Assembly (NCBI GenBank): GCA_050943255.1
Contig: JBMNOV010000001.1
Span: 1-64,000 of the forward strand
Origin: UBA4844 sp050943255
Lineage (GTDB): Bacteria; Bacillota; Syntrophomonadia; Syntrophomonadales; Syntrophomonadaceae
Reading direction: 5' to 3'
DNA: 64,000 nucleotides
Shown here: piece by piece, positions 42,414-51,600 of the stretch
How the letters are laid out: each line of letters starts with the position of its first letter
How positions within the stretch are numbered: position 1 is the first letter of the stretch
The notes under the pieces: generated by a model
Seen by the model: only the letters and a program-made list of their open reading frames with translations
Database searches by the model: none
Told to the model about the DNA's origin: nothing
Position numbers and translations under genes: made by a program

Positions 42414-43031
42414 TTAAAACATATTATTATAGTCTTTGATTTTAATTTCGTTGTAATATCTGGTCGCTTTTTCTCTAGTTTCCATAATACTACCTCGGTT
42501 ATCAATGACAGCATCAGCACGCCTGGCTTTCTCATCTAGTGACATTTGGGAATTAATCCGCTTTACTGCATCCTCATATTTCAGGTTATCCCTTTCCATC
42601 AAGCGTTTTATCTGGGTATTGCGATCCACCCAAACCACTATTACTTGTTGACATAACATGTCCATTTTAGTCTCATACAGCAAGGGAACATCAAGAACGA
42701 CAATAGCGTCTGGCTTTTCCATGCTAATTTTATTCAGAAGATTTTTAGTGTATTGCATAATACGGGGATGTGTAATCCGGTTAAGTTCTTGCATGGCTTG
42801 GGGATTATTAAAAACAATTTCACCTATTTTAGGACGGTTTAAACTTTGGTCGGAGTTGACAACTTCAGTACCAAACAGCTCTACAATATCTTCCCAGGCT
42901 GGTTGATAAGGTTTTACAATCTCACGAGCTATTTGGTCAGCATCAAGCACAATTGCACCCAGTTTTTTAAAAATATTGGATACTGTACTTTTTCCACTTG
43001 CTATACCACCCGTTAAACCGATTATTTTCAT
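42414..43031 (-). CDS. coaE: dephospho-CoA kinase
   Basis: 205 residues from the ATG at 43031, after GAGGAG; an upstream TTG start at 43055 is less likely. The P-loop GGIASGKST is at 7-15, DADQIAREIV at about 31-40, and VLDVPLLYETKMD near 110. It phosphorylates dephospho-CoA in the last step of coenzyme A synthesis. Ten bases separate it from ytaF, in the conserved polA-mutM-ytaF-coaE order known from Bacillus. Confidence 0.95.
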   Translation of the reverse strand: MKIIGLTGGIASGKSTVSNIFKKLGAIVLDADQIAREIVKPYQPAWEDIVELFGTEVVNSDQSLNRPKIGEIVFNNPQAMQELNRITHPRIMQYTKNLLNKISMEKPDAIVVLDVPLLYETKMDMLCQQVIVVWVDRNTQIKRLMERDNLKYEDAVKRINSQMSLDEKARRADAVIDNRGSIMETREKATRYYNEIKIKDYNNMF

Positions 43032-43041
43032 TTGTTTCTCC

Positions 43042-43677
43042 TCACAATAATTCAATTATACCAATTATTATTAACACTAACCCGGGAACTATAGAAGCAG
43101 TAAACTTTAAAGCTCCAGTATTAATCTTACTGCCAAGAAATATTCCACTATTTATCAGTATAAATTTTAACATACCAACGGTTATAGCAGTATATAAAAT
43201 ATTACTCCCAGTCATGGCCATTCCTATTCCAGCTCCCAAAGCATCTAAAGCCAAGGCCAAACCTAGAAAAAAGGCTTCCTTTGCACCTATTTCCCCAGAA
43301 CAATCGAAATCAGCCCGGGAGGGTTGCTTGAGTATCTGTACGATTATCCCCAAAGGTTTAATACTGAATGCTAATAATGGTTCCTGCCCATTATTGTCCA
43401 GGGAGTTGATCTTCTCACGACAAGCATTAGTAAGAAAGTACACTCCAATTCCAATTATTAAAATTACACCTATTAGGGAAGATATTTCAGATGAAAGCAA
43501 TCCGGTAAGACCTACACCGCAAAGCATTGATATACTTACCGCTAACGCAGAGGCCAAAGAAATAACCAATAAAGAAAAAAAGGGTATTTTTATTTTACTT
43601 ATACCATATGCTATCCCTACCATAAAACCATCTGCACTTACTGCTAGGGCAAATAATACTAAGGTAAGAAACTTCAC
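43042..43677 (-). CDS. ytaF: sporulation membrane protein YtaF
   Basis: 211 residues from the GTG at 43677, 8 bases after AGGAG; a GTG at 43686 overlaps that site. Six hydrophobic helices in two halves; the N-terminal LVLFALAVSADGFMVGIAYG and the mirrored FFLGLALALDALGAGIGMAM with its Asp are the MntP/YtaF pattern of duplicated helices. A cytoplasmic loop of about 40 residues lies between. It is related to manganese-efflux proteins, but YtaF is linked to sporulation in Bacillus. It sits between mutM and coaE as in that genus. Confidence 0.9.
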   Translation of the reverse strand: MKFLTLVLFALAVSADGFMVGIAYGISKIKIPFFSLLVISLASALAVSISMLCGVGLTGLLSSEISSLIGVILIIGIGVYFLTNACREKINSLDNNGQEPLLAFSIKPLGIIVQILKQPSRADFDCSGEIGAKEAFFLGLALALDALGAGIGMAMTGSNILYTAITVGMLKFILINSGIFLGSKINTGALKFTASIVPGLVLIIIGIIELL

Positions 43678-43749
43678 CAGAAACACTCCTATCCGTTATT
43701 AGCAGTTCAATCTACTATATGGACAAAAGTGTTAATGTGTTACCCATCT

Positions 43750-44556
43750 TTAGTGCTGGCAATTATTGCAGAAGTGGGTACTACGCCCACCGATGCGAAT
43801 TTGTTGAATGGTTTGATGGCACTGCAGGCATGGCTGGTTTTGTCTCCCATATACTTTTAGATGTTTCTGAAAATTACCTTTCTGGTTAAATGGATCACGA
43901 TAATCACGAAAGGTAGTTCCTCTATACTCAATACCTTGATAGAGAATATTACGTATGAAACGGTGTAATTTTATTATTTCACTCTGGTCTAGTGAAGATG
44001 CGGGGCGATCGGGTCGTATACCTGCAGCAAAAAGAGCCTCATCCGCATAAATGTTACCAATCCCACTGATTAGATGCTGGTTTAATAAGATGTTCTTTAC
44101 CGGAGCTTGGCGGTGTTCTAATACTTTCTGTAAATAGGCAACAGTAAATTCATTAGAAAGGGGTTCCGGTCCCATGTTGTTGAAAAATAGCTTTAAGTCT
44201 TGTATAAGCCAAATTCCGCCAAAGCGGCGGGGATCCTGGTAAACTAGCATATTACCATTATTGAGGTATATGAGCGCATGAATATGTTTCTGACTAGGTT
44301 CATTATAATTCCGTATCATGTAAAAACGGCCGCTCATGCCCAGATGAAATACTAGATTGTGATTACACCCTAGGTAAAATACAAAAAATTTCCCCCGGCG
44401 CTTAATGTCTTTTATAATCCTATTATTAAGCTCGTCTGCTGGAAATTGCTGCAGGCGAATAATATCCTGCCGTCTTATATCAATAGTTTTTATTCTTGCT
44501 CCTACATTCACCTGCAGGGATCTAACTATAGTTTCAACTTCCGGAAGTTCAGGCAT
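43750..44556 (-). CDS. mutM: formamidopyrimidine-DNA glycosylase
   Basis: 268 residues from the second ATG at 44556, 5 bases after AGGAGG. MPELPEVETIVRSLQ places Pro2 (nucleophile), Glu3 and Glu6 correctly. Later LVFHLGMSGRFYM, LNQHLISGIGNIYADEALFA (helix-two-turn-helix) and a C-terminal zinc finger CLQCHQ...STHFCNNC (about 246-266). It excises 8-oxoguanine and cuts the strand. Co-operonic with polA upstream and ytaF downstream, 110 and 72 bases away. Confidence 0.95.
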   Translation of the reverse strand: MPELPEVETIVRSLQVNVGARIKTIDIRRQDIIRLQQFPADELNNRIIKDIKRRGKFFVFYLGCNHNLVFHLGMSGRFYMIRNYNEPSQKHIHALIYLNNGNMLVYQDPRRFGGIWLIQDLKLFFNNMGPEPLSNEFTVAYLQKVLEHRQAPVKNILLNQHLISGIGNIYADEALFAAGIRPDRPASSLDQSEIIKLHRFIRNILYQGIEYRGTTFRDYRDPFNQKGNFQKHLKVYGRQNQPCLQCHQTIQQIRIGGRSTHFCNNCQH

Positions 44557-44666
44557 CATAACCTCCTGTATAACGAAAAATAAACGCCGATCTTTTATAA
44601 TATATTTAAGATATTGATGTTCCGCCTTACTGTTTCACACCTAATGTTGCAATCTCTATTGCCTTA

Positions 44667-47279
44667 CTATACCTTAAAATCCACCATGTCATACCAGTTA
44701 CGGCCGATTTTCAGAGATACCTCCAGCGGGACTAGCAGTTCACAAGCATTCTCCATACTATACTTGAGCAGCTCCGCTACTTCCTCCACTTCGGTCAGCG
44801 GTACCTCCAGAACCAGTTCATCATGTACCTGTAGGAGCAGTTTAGCCTGCAGTTCCCGCTCCCTTAGCTGGTCGAACACCTTAATCATAGCCAGTTTTAT
44901 TATATCCGCAGATGTTCCCTGGATTGGGGTATTTAAGGCCATACGCCGGGCAAAGGATTGTTGTAGCTTGTTTTTAGCATTAAGTTCAGGCAGATAGCGG
45001 CGCCGTTTTAGATAAGTCTCCACATAACCGCGCTCCTGGCCAAACTTCACGATATCTTCCATGTATTTTTTGACCCCGGGGTACGAATCTAGGTAATTAT
45101 CAATATAGCGACGGGCTTCTTTGCGGCTAACCCCAGTATCGCGTGCAAGCCCAAAGTCACTAATCCCATAAATAATACCGAAATTCACCGCCTTAGCCCG
45201 GCGGCGTAATTCACTATCTACCTGATTTAGCGGTACATTAAATATTTCAGCTGCCGTCCGTGCATGTATGTCTATATTTTGATGAAAAGTCTCAATTAAG
45301 GTTTTATCCCCGCTAATATGAGCCAAGGCACGTAAATCAATCTGTGAGTAGTCAGCCGACATCAAAACATAGCCTTCATTCACCACTGTAAAAGCCTTGC
45401 GAATACGACGTCCTTCCTCCATTTTAATAGGTATGTTCTGCAGATTCGGCTCCACACTCGATAAACGCCCAGTCGCAGTCTGGGCCTGCTTAAAAATAGT
45501 GTGTACCCGCCCAGTATCTGGGTGAATCAACTCCTGTAGAGCATCAACATAGGTAGATTTCAGCTTAGCAAGCTGCCGGTAATTGAGGATATGAGCAATA
45601 ATCTCATGATCATTATAAAGCTCTTCTAGTACTTCAGCTCCAGTCCCATAGCCAGTTTTAGTCTTTTTAACCACCCGCAGCCCCAAATCTTCAAACAATA
45701 CCTTTCCCAGTTGTTTAGGGGAATTTATATTAAACTCCTGCCCGGCCAGCAAAAATATCTTTCTTTCACTTTCTTTTATTCTTCCAGCCATTTCCGTCGA
45801 TAACTGCTGTAAAGTTTCACGATCCACTTTAATTCCGGTAAACTCCATGTATGCTAATACTTCTGATATCGGCATTTCAATATCTTTTAAAAGAGATTCC
45901 TGTTCACTAGGGATGCTTTCTTGCAGTCGGTTAAATAACTCACGCAAACACGAAATTAGTATTACCGGGTTCTTATCAGTTACCTTAATTTTAAGATATT
46001 TATATAATAAAGAACTTAATTCATCACCTTCAAAGCTGGGATCATCTATGTAGGCCACCAGGAGGGTATCCCCAGTTACACCCCGTAGATTTATGCCATA
46101 TCTCATCAGTATTACCTGAAGATACTTAGTATTATGGACCAGTTTAGAAAAAGACATTGATTCCAATAAAGGCCTGACCCATTCTAAACGATAATGAGCC
46201 CTTTCACCTATCGGCAAATGATAAACATTACCTCTATCCTCAAAATATATACCTTTAATCTTAGCCCACATGGGATGGTGATAATCAGTTTCTATATACA
46301 TAGCCAGAGTTAAACCCGTCTTTAAAGCGGTAAAAAAATCTGCGGCCGCTTCCTCAGTCTCCAGCTCAATAACATTTATTTTACTGGTGTTAACTTCCTT
46401 GTCCATGCTTTTATTCTCCTGCAAAGCATTGAGAAAATGGTTAAACTCCAAACGTTTGTATAACTCTACCAGCTTACCCCAGTTAGGCTCCCCCACCCGG
46501 AACTTTTCCAAATCCCAGTCCAATTCTACATCCCTGACAATAGTAGCCAATTCCCGGCTGATAAACGCCAATTCCCGGTTTTGGGTAAGCCTTTCCACCA
46601 GTTTACGCCCACTTACTTCATGCAAATGATCGTAAAGGTTTTCAATATTACGGTATTCCTTTATTAGCTTGACTGCCGTCTTAGCCCCAACCCCCGGTAC
46701 TCCGGGTATGTTATCGGAAATATCACCCATTAAACCTTTAATCTCAATTATTTGCAAAGGGCTTACTTCCCATTTTTCTCTGACCTGAGCAGGGCCATAG
46801 ACTTCTATATCGCTAATACCCTTTTTAGTCATTAAAACCTTTACCCTTTCTGATACCAGTTGCAGGGCATCCCCATCACCAGTAACAATCAGGCATTGTA
46901 CGTTTTCCTCCTGAGCCCGCCAGCTCAAAGTCCCGATAATATCATCTGCTTCATAACCAGGCTTTTCTATATAATGAATATTTAGAGCATCAAGAACCTC
47001 ACGCAAAAGCTGGAACTGTCCCTGAAGCTCCTCCGGTGGAGCTGAACGGTTAGCCTTATATTTGCTGTATCTGTCACTGCGGAAAGTCTTATGCTCCATA
47101 TCGAAAGCTACCGCAATATGAGTAGGTTGTTCACTTGCTATTATCCGGTTAAACATAGTAAGGAAACCATATACCCCATTGGTATATACCCCTTCCCGAT
47201 TATGCAATAAAGGCAAAGCATAAAAAGCCCTGAATAATAAACTATTCCCATCTATTAACATCAACTTCATTTCCGGCAT
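44667..47279 (-). CDS. polA: DNA polymerase I
   Basis: 870 residues, ATG after AAGGTGGG. Full-length PolA: 5'-3' exonuclease about 1-290 (LMLIDGNSLLFRAFYALP, GYEADDIIGTLSW, GDISDNIPGVPGVGAKTAVK), a middle 3'-5' exonuclease-like domain at about 300-460 that lacks the usual acidic catalytic residues as in Bacillus, and the polymerase at about 470-870 (SSVEPNLQNIPI, SADYSQIDLRALAHISGD, RRRAKAVNFGIIYG, LLQVHDELVLEV). It fills gaps and removes RNA primers. First gene of the polA-mutM-ytaF-coaE group. Confidence 0.96.
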   Translation of the reverse strand: MPEMKLMLIDGNSLLFRAFYALPLLHNREGVYTNGVYGFLTMFNRIIASEQPTHIAVAFDMEHKTFRSDRYSKYKANRSAPPEELQGQFQLLREVLDALNIHYIEKPGYEADDIIGTLSWRAQEENVQCLIVTGDGDALQLVSERVKVLMTKKGISDIEVYGPAQVREKWEVSPLQIIEIKGLMGDISDNIPGVPGVGAKTAVKLIKEYRNIENLYDHLHEVSGRKLVERLTQNRELAFISRELATIVRDVELDWDLEKFRVGEPNWGKLVELYKRLEFNHFLNALQENKSMDKEVNTSKINVIELETEEAAADFFTALKTGLTLAMYIETDYHHPMWAKIKGIYFEDRGNVYHLPIGERAHYRLEWVRPLLESMSFSKLVHNTKYLQVILMRYGINLRGVTGDTLLVAYIDDPSFEGDELSSLLYKYLKIKVTDKNPVILISCLRELFNRLQESIPSEQESLLKDIEMPISEVLAYMEFTGIKVDRETLQQLSTEMAGRIKESERKIFLLAGQEFNINSPKQLGKVLFEDLGLRVVKKTKTGYGTGAEVLEELYNDHEIIAHILNYRQLAKLKSTYVDALQELIHPDTGRVHTIFKQAQTATGRLSSVEPNLQNIPIKMEEGRRIRKAFTVVNEGYVLMSADYSQIDLRALAHISGDKTLIETFHQNIDIHARTAAEIFNVPLNQVDSELRRRAKAVNFGIIYGISDFGLARDTGVSRKEARRYIDNYLDSYPGVKKYMEDIVKFGQERGYVETYLKRRRYLPELNAKNKLQQSFARRMALNTPIQGTSADIIKLAMIKVFDQLRERELQAKLLLQVHDELVLEVPLTEVEEVAELLKYSMENACELLVPLEVSLKIGRNWYDMVDFKV

Positions 47280-47307
47280 GATAATCCCACCTTAAATAAG
47301 CCTAAGA

Positions 47308-47323
47308 GCAGCCCCAAGGCTGC
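47308..47323. other. hairpin in the polA leader
   Basis: GCAGCC (47308-47313), loop CCAA, GGCTGC (47318-47323), 29 bases upstream of the polA start. It has no U-tract, so it is probably a leader hairpin rather than a terminator. Confidence 0.45.
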
Positions 47324-47483
47324 CCTTTGATCTTATGCTAATTATATCATTTTAATAAACAAAGAAAAATTTAAGTAGGCAAATGCAATCAAAATCGCGT
47401 TCACCTTATCTAGGGTTGATTTTTCGATTATTTTATTGCTATCTAACTTTTTAAGTGAATCTTTTTTTAACCATCAACTAATA

Positions 47484-47507
47484 AAAGCAGGAATCTCTTC
47501 CTGCTTT
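47484..47507. terminator. terminator of the sigma/anti-sigma operon
   Basis: AAAGCAGGAA (47484-47493) and TTCCTGCTTT (47498-47507), 4-base loop, 25 bases after the anti-sigma gene ends on the minus strand; TTTTATTAG follows on that strand. Confidence 0.7.
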
Positions 47508-47531
47508 AACTTGTTATTAGAAGTTATTATT

Positions 47532-48614
47532 TTATGGTGCTACCTCTTCTTCAAGGTAAATATACACGGTGGCAGTTGTCAGATCTTTATCTAATGTCTC
47601 CTTCTGTTGTAAACAATCATGGATTTGGGTTTCAATTTCCTTAAGCTCATTCTCATCAGGAGATTTAGCCTTTTGCAAATCCTGCTTCTTCTCTTGCAGC
47701 GTAATAATCTGCTTTTCGATTTCACTATACTTCTGGGTTAATTCCTGGTGTTCTTGCAGCGGTGCACTAGCTTTACCTATTTCCCCAAGTGCGCTAATCA
47801 CATTATTTACTTCTTCTCTATCCACTTTTAAAGTAATGCCGCTTACATTAGACGCCGACAGAGCTTGGGTTATACTTCCATTATCAGAATAATCATAATT
47901 CCAGCCGTTATTTTCAGCTAACTGTACAACTTCATTAAGAGAATCAGCAGCATTCGAAACCGTTATCCGGGTGGAATATACATCAGCTATTTTTGGTGCT
48001 GCCTCTACGTTTGCTATCTTTACTGGTTCCTCATTATTATCGTTATTAGCATTATTGCCTTCATTATTTTCAAATTGTACCGAATTTATTGAAGTGTTAT
48101 TAGATATATTATTATTCTTTTTCTCAACTTCTTGAGGTTCATCAGTTACCTGGGCTATATTTTCTGATTTCTCCACTTTTGCAGTTTGAATGCGGTTAAT
48201 TATTTCATTAATAGTTCCAACAGTTTTACTATTGCTATTATCGTGCTTTTCCTGCCATGCTGCAATTATAGGAGCAACAGGTAAAACACTGCTGACATAA
48301 ATACCTAACGCCAGTGCCATACCTGCTATACTAGCGGCTATCCAACCTTGTCTTTGAGGCTTTTTTATTCCCCTGGGTTTATAAAGGATGGTTTTTTCTT
48401 CGGCCAAATGTTTACGCAAATCGTCAATAAAGCTTTCTGGTAACTCTGGAGCAGGAAGATTCATAAGTACAGCACAACATGACTTCAACTGCTTAAGCTC
48501 ACTCTGACATTGCGGACAGCTTTGCAGGTGTTCGTTTATAAATCTATTCTCTTTTTCACTGGTAATACCATCAATATAAGATGATAGTAAAACCCTAACC
48601 TGTTCGCATTTCAT
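47532..48614 (-). CDS. zinc-finger anti-sigma factor with DUF4349-like domain
   Basis: 360 residues, ATG after GAGGAGG. The ZAS motif is at the N-terminus: Cys3, His29, Cys33, Cys36 in FINEHLQSCPQCQSEL. One membrane helix spans about 92-112 (WIAASIAGMALALGIYV). The outer part has a low-complexity Asn-rich stretch (NNISNNTSIN, NNEGNNANNDNN), then a DUF4349-like coiled-coil domain from about 205 (STRITVSNAADSLNEVVQLA, TQKYSEIEKQIITLQEKKQD). It should hold the ECF sigma factor encoded 33 bases upstream and release it on an envelope signal. Confidence 0.85.
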   Translation of the reverse strand: MKCEQVRVLLSSYIDGITSEKENRFINEHLQSCPQCQSELKQLKSCCAVLMNLPAPELPESFIDDLRKHLAEEKTILYKPRGIKKPQRQGWIAASIAGMALALGIYVSSVLPVAPIIAAWQEKHDNSNSKTVGTINEIINRIQTAKVEKSENIAQVTDEPQEVEKKNNNISNNTSINSVQFENNEGNNANNDNNEEPVKIANVEAAPKIADVYSTRITVSNAADSLNEVVQLAENNGWNYDYSDNGSITQALSASNVSGITLKVDREEVNNVISALGEIGKASAPLQEHQELTQKYSEIEKQIITLQEKKQDLQKAKSPDENELKEIETQIHDCLQQKETLDKDLTTATVYIYLEEEVAP

Positions 48615-48646
48615 GGTCCTTCCTCCTCGTATTATTAGACGAGAAT

Positions 48647-49228
48647 TTAAGGTAAAAGTTCCCTCTCGGATAATTTTTTTCGTAAGGCTTCCCTACCACG
48701 ACTTATTCTGGACTTTACTGTTCCCAATGAACAATTTAGGATTTCAGCAATCTCCTCATAAGTAAGTTCCATTATATCGCGTAATATTACAGCTGTTTTC
48801 TGTTCAGTTTTTAATTCATTTAGTACTGATTGTATGTATTGAGAAAATTCCTGTTGTTCATATTTTATGTCTGCTCCAGGCGAGGGGTCGGCTATTTCTT
48901 TTCCAACTTCATCCCCTTCCCTGGTTGCCAGCGGTTCATGTAAAGAAAGGGGCAAAATTCTTCTTTTTCGCCGCCTTAGTTCATCTAAACAAACATTAGT
49001 AGTTATACGATATAGCCAAGTACCAAAACTAGAGTTGCCTTTAAAGGAACGCAGAGAACGAAAAGCTTTAATAAGAGCCTCCTGGGACATATCGTATGCA
49101 TCCTCTTCATTGCCCATATAACGATAAGCTAGCACATATAGTTTATTATGATATTGTTTAACTAATTCTTCAAAAGCACGGGTATCGCCCTGTATGCTCT
49201 GCTTAACTAAAACTTCTTCTGGCTGCAT
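48647..49228 (-). CDS. ECF RNA polymerase sigma factor (SigW-like)
   Basis: 193 residues, ATG after GGGAGA. Region 2: YHNKLYVLAYRYMGNEEDAY, DMSQEALIKAFRSLRSFKG, FGTWLYRITTNVCLDELRRR. Region 4: VILRDIMELTYEEIAEILNC, SLGTVKSRISRGREALRKKL. The full RpoE/SigW layout is present. It is followed directly by its zinc-finger anti-sigma gene. The promoter was not located with certainty. Confidence 0.92.
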   Translation of the reverse strand: MQPEEVLVKQSIQGDTRAFEELVKQYHNKLYVLAYRYMGNEEDAYDMSQEALIKAFRSLRSFKGNSSFGTWLYRITTNVCLDELRRRKRRILPLSLHEPLATREGDEVGKEIADPSPGADIKYEQQEFSQYIQSVLNELKTEQKTAVILRDIMELTYEEIAEILNCSLGTVKSRISRGREALRKKLSERELLP

Positions 49229-49537
49229 CTAATTCTCCCTTAAATGTCACATAGTTCAGATAAAGCATTTTACCATATTGGGACATGTTTTCATAATTTA
49301 AGTCCACTATAAAAATTCAACACAATTATGTAAAATCCTTTAACTCTCAATCTCCTTGTTGTTCCATCATTTCCACCGTGTGGGGGAACAAATAATTTCT
49401 CCCTATGCGACCTTGCACCCTATGAGTTTATATCTTATATTAAAACATATGCAATTAAATCAGCAAAGCTTCCGCTTGGGTGATGATTTATACCATGGCA
49501 TTGCCACTGATTAACAATACACAGTTGGTTTTCATTC
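49229..49537. other. intergenic region upstream of tRNA-Leu
   Basis: About 310 bases with no ORF carrying a ribosome binding site on either strand and no strong hairpin. It must contain the divergent promoter of the sigma-factor operon. Confidence 0.4.
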
Positions 49538-49566
49538 TTGACAAGCTATAGTGTGCCAGCTATAAT
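49538..49566 (+). promoter_or_regulatory. consensus sigma-A promoter of tRNA-Leu(CAA)
   Basis: TTGACA (49538-49543) and TATAAT (49561-49566), both perfect, 17-base spacer, 20 bases before the tRNA. A strong promoter as expected for a stable RNA. Confidence 0.9.
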
Positions 49567-49585
49567 TTACTATGCATCAAGATAA

Positions 49586-49670
49586 GCCAGAGTGTCGGAA
49601 TTGGCAGACGAGCGCGACTCAAAATCGTGTGCCGCGAGGCGTGAGGGTTCGAGTCCCTCCTCTGGCACCA
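49586..49670 (+). tRNA. tRNA-Leu(CAA)
   Basis: 85 bases with encoded CCA. Acceptor GCCAGAG/CTCTGGC, discriminator A, CCA at 49668-49670. Anticodon stem CGCGA/TCGTG with loop CTCAAAA gives anticodon CAA. Long variable arm (GTGCCGCGAGGCGT) and T arm GAGGGTTCGAGTCCCTC are typical of class II leucine tRNA. Confidence 0.96.
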
Positions 49671-49683
49671 TAGCAGTAAAATA

Positions 49684-49705
49684 GGGTCTTTTAAGGCTCT
49701 TTTTT
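49684..49705 (+). terminator. tRNA-Leu terminator
   Basis: GGGTCT (49684-49689) pairs with AGGCTC (49694-49699) with two G-U pairs and a 4-base loop, followed by TTTTTT. Confidence 0.7.
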
Positions 49706-49962
49706 ATTTTCTAAATTGCACAAAGTTATTTGCTTATCAAGCTTTAACCCATTCATGCATAAAAAATAAATGTAATTTATAAATTCATTTAAATGATAAA
49801 GGACGATTTAATTATTAAAGCTAATATAATGAAGTAAAATAAATGGCTAACTAATTAAAAAATAGCAACAGCTATTTAGATATCCATATTTATGTTAACT
49901 TGCTTATTATCCCGATGTATTTTAAAATAAAGGCAGTTTTTACCTGAGAGGAGACAGACTCA

Positions 49963-50421
49963 GTGAAAAAAGAATATTTATTCTTCCTTGTATTAGTATT
50001 AGCTGCAGCAGTTATTACTGGAACAACTATTGGACTTATAAAAAGTATGCCGATTATTGAAAAACAAGTATTGACTGGTTCTAACCAAGATAGTGTTTTG
50101 ATTAGAGATAATAATAACCAATTAGCTGTACCCCAAAAAAATAGCCACCCTATAATTAAGGAAAATTCAACTGCACTCACTGTACCGCATAACCTCCCTG
50201 TTATCAAGGAACACCTTATTCTAAGCAAAGAAGAAAATAAACAGATTTCTGATATGCTGACTAGTCTGGGAGCACATGAAAATGATGATTACAGCAAGTT
50301 CTTGAGCAACTTCCAGAGGGTGCAAGGGCTCATGCCAACCGGTAACCTGGATTCCTCTACCTTAGATGCTATAATTATTGAAGTAAAAAAACAAAGGGTT
50401 TGGCAAATGGCCAATAGATAA
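49963..50421 (+). CDS. exported protein with peptidoglycan-binding-like C-terminus
   Basis: 152 residues, GTG start after GAGAGGAG. One N-terminal membrane helix (about 5-26) acts as anchor or signal. A variable Asn/Gln-rich stretch follows. Residues about 90-145 (LSKEENKQISDMLTSLGAHE, FLSNFQRVQGLMPTGNLDSS, TLDAII) have the pattern of a PG_binding_1 repeat: FQ...GL.PTG.LD..T. It would sit outside the membrane at the wall. Stand-alone gene with its own terminator. Partner enzyme not seen. Confidence 0.72.
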   Translation: MKKEYLFFLVLVLAAAVITGTTIGLIKSMPIIEKQVLTGSNQDSVLIRDNNNQLAVPQKNSHPIIKENSTALTVPHNLPVIKEHLILSKEENKQISDMLTSLGAHENDDYSKFLSNFQRVQGLMPTGNLDSSTLDAIIIEVKKQRVWQMANR

Positions 50422-50440
50422 ATCGTTGTCTAATTAACCG

Positions 50441-50469
50441 GCAGTTTAATTTAGCAGTCTGCTTTTTTT
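50441..50469 (+). terminator. terminator after the wall-binding protein gene
   Basis: GCAG (50441-50444) with CTGC (50459-50462) and an inner GCAG/CTGC option, followed by TTTTTTT (50463-50469). Weak stem but strong U-tract. Confidence 0.6.
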
Positions 50470-50484
50470 AATTCCGCCGCTATC

Positions 50485-51390
50485 TTACAGTAGAGACAAC
50501 CGTCCTGCAATTACCCACAGTAAAAAGAAACTTATTATAATTGTAATATTAGATACTGCCGCCACAAACTTAACATCATAATTAAATTCCAATGCATAAG
50601 GAATTAAAACTGCTGCAGTGGGTAGGATAAGTGCACATAATATAATGTACCTGGGGAGATCTGGAAAAGGCAGGTAAAAAAGCAGCGTAATACCTATAGC
50701 CAAACCAAGGACATATCTAATAGTAATAACTTTTAAGATATTTTTTATATAATCATACGTAAATGAAAAATCAAGGTAAAGTCCAAACAAGATAAAACTT
50801 AGGGGTAAGTTCGCCTTAGATATAGTTTGGGTAACTTGAATAATTATTTCGGGTATTTGTAAACCAATTAGTTTTATTATAATTACTAGAAAATAAGTCA
50901 TTAAAGGTGCGGATTTTAACATCTTTATTCCAACAATCCGGTAATCAATTTTTCCTTCCTCATTTGCATAGTAATTAGCAATATAATAAGAAATACAGAA
51001 CAAGGTAAATGCATTGCCAATATCGTACATGCCAAAATATACTAATCCTTGTGAACCCCACATTGCTTCAACCAAGGGAAAAAAGAACAAACCATTACCA
51101 ACTGGGCCTAGCATTACCAACATTCCCTTGAGCTTGCCGGTACAATTCCTAAAAATAACCATGCCAACGGCAATTATCAGCAAGTTATACAATATTGCTA
51201 TAAGCGGCATTAAAGCTAACTTTGCATCAAGCTCTGCCTGGCAAAAATTGCTAAACAACAGGGCTGGAATTGTTAAATTGATTAATAGTTTGGATAAAGT
51301 TTCGCCCTCATTCTCTTTTATGATATTTAATCTTTTTAAAATGTGCCCAATAGTAATAATAACCAGTGTAATAATAAAGATATTGTTCAT
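50485..51390 (-). CDS. AEC-family (auxin efflux carrier-like) transporter
   Basis: 301 residues with about ten hydrophobic helices. FIITLVIITIGHILKRLNII at the start, then GETLSKLLINLTIPALLFSN (about 30-49), GPVGNGLFFFPLVEAMWGSQ (about 93-112), IIQVTQTISKANLPLSFILFG-type second-half motif, matching the AEC permease pattern. Bacterial members export or import organic acids such as malate or malonate. Single gene. Substrate unknown. Confidence 0.87.
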   Translation of the reverse strand: MNNIFIITLVIITIGHILKRLNIIKENEGETLSKLLINLTIPALLFSNFCQAELDAKLALMPLIAILYNLLIIAVGMVIFRNCTGKLKGMLVMLGPVGNGLFFFPLVEAMWGSQGLVYFGMYDIGNAFTLFCISYYIANYYANEEGKIDYRIVGIKMLKSAPLMTYFLVIIIKLIGLQIPEIIIQVTQTISKANLPLSFILFGLYLDFSFTYDYIKNILKVITIRYVLGLAIGITLLFYLPFPDLPRYIILCALILPTAAVLIPYALEFNYDVKFVAAVSNITIIISFFLLWVIAGRLSLL

Positions 51391-51450
51391 TTATTATCCT
51401 TTACTTAAGAGGGGTATAAAAGCTACAGTTGTAATATGTTTTTGAAGATT

Positions 51451-51474
51451 AAAAAAGCCTATAAAATAGGCTTT
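51451..51474 (-). terminator. intrinsic terminator downstream of pyk
   Basis: AAAGCCTAT (51454-51462) and ATAGGCTTT (51466-51474); on the minus strand the stem is followed by a T6 run. It stands 127 bases after pyk and 61 bases before the AEC gene, so it separates the two. Confidence 0.8.
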
Positions 51475-51600
51475 GATGCTTAATCTTATTTTATTAAAAG
51501 TAATTGTACTCTATTAAGCTAAATAAGACAATTAAAATTTTTTTTGCCCCGTTTAGTACGTAAGGATCTATAATTAAGAGATTTTAATATCTTTATAACG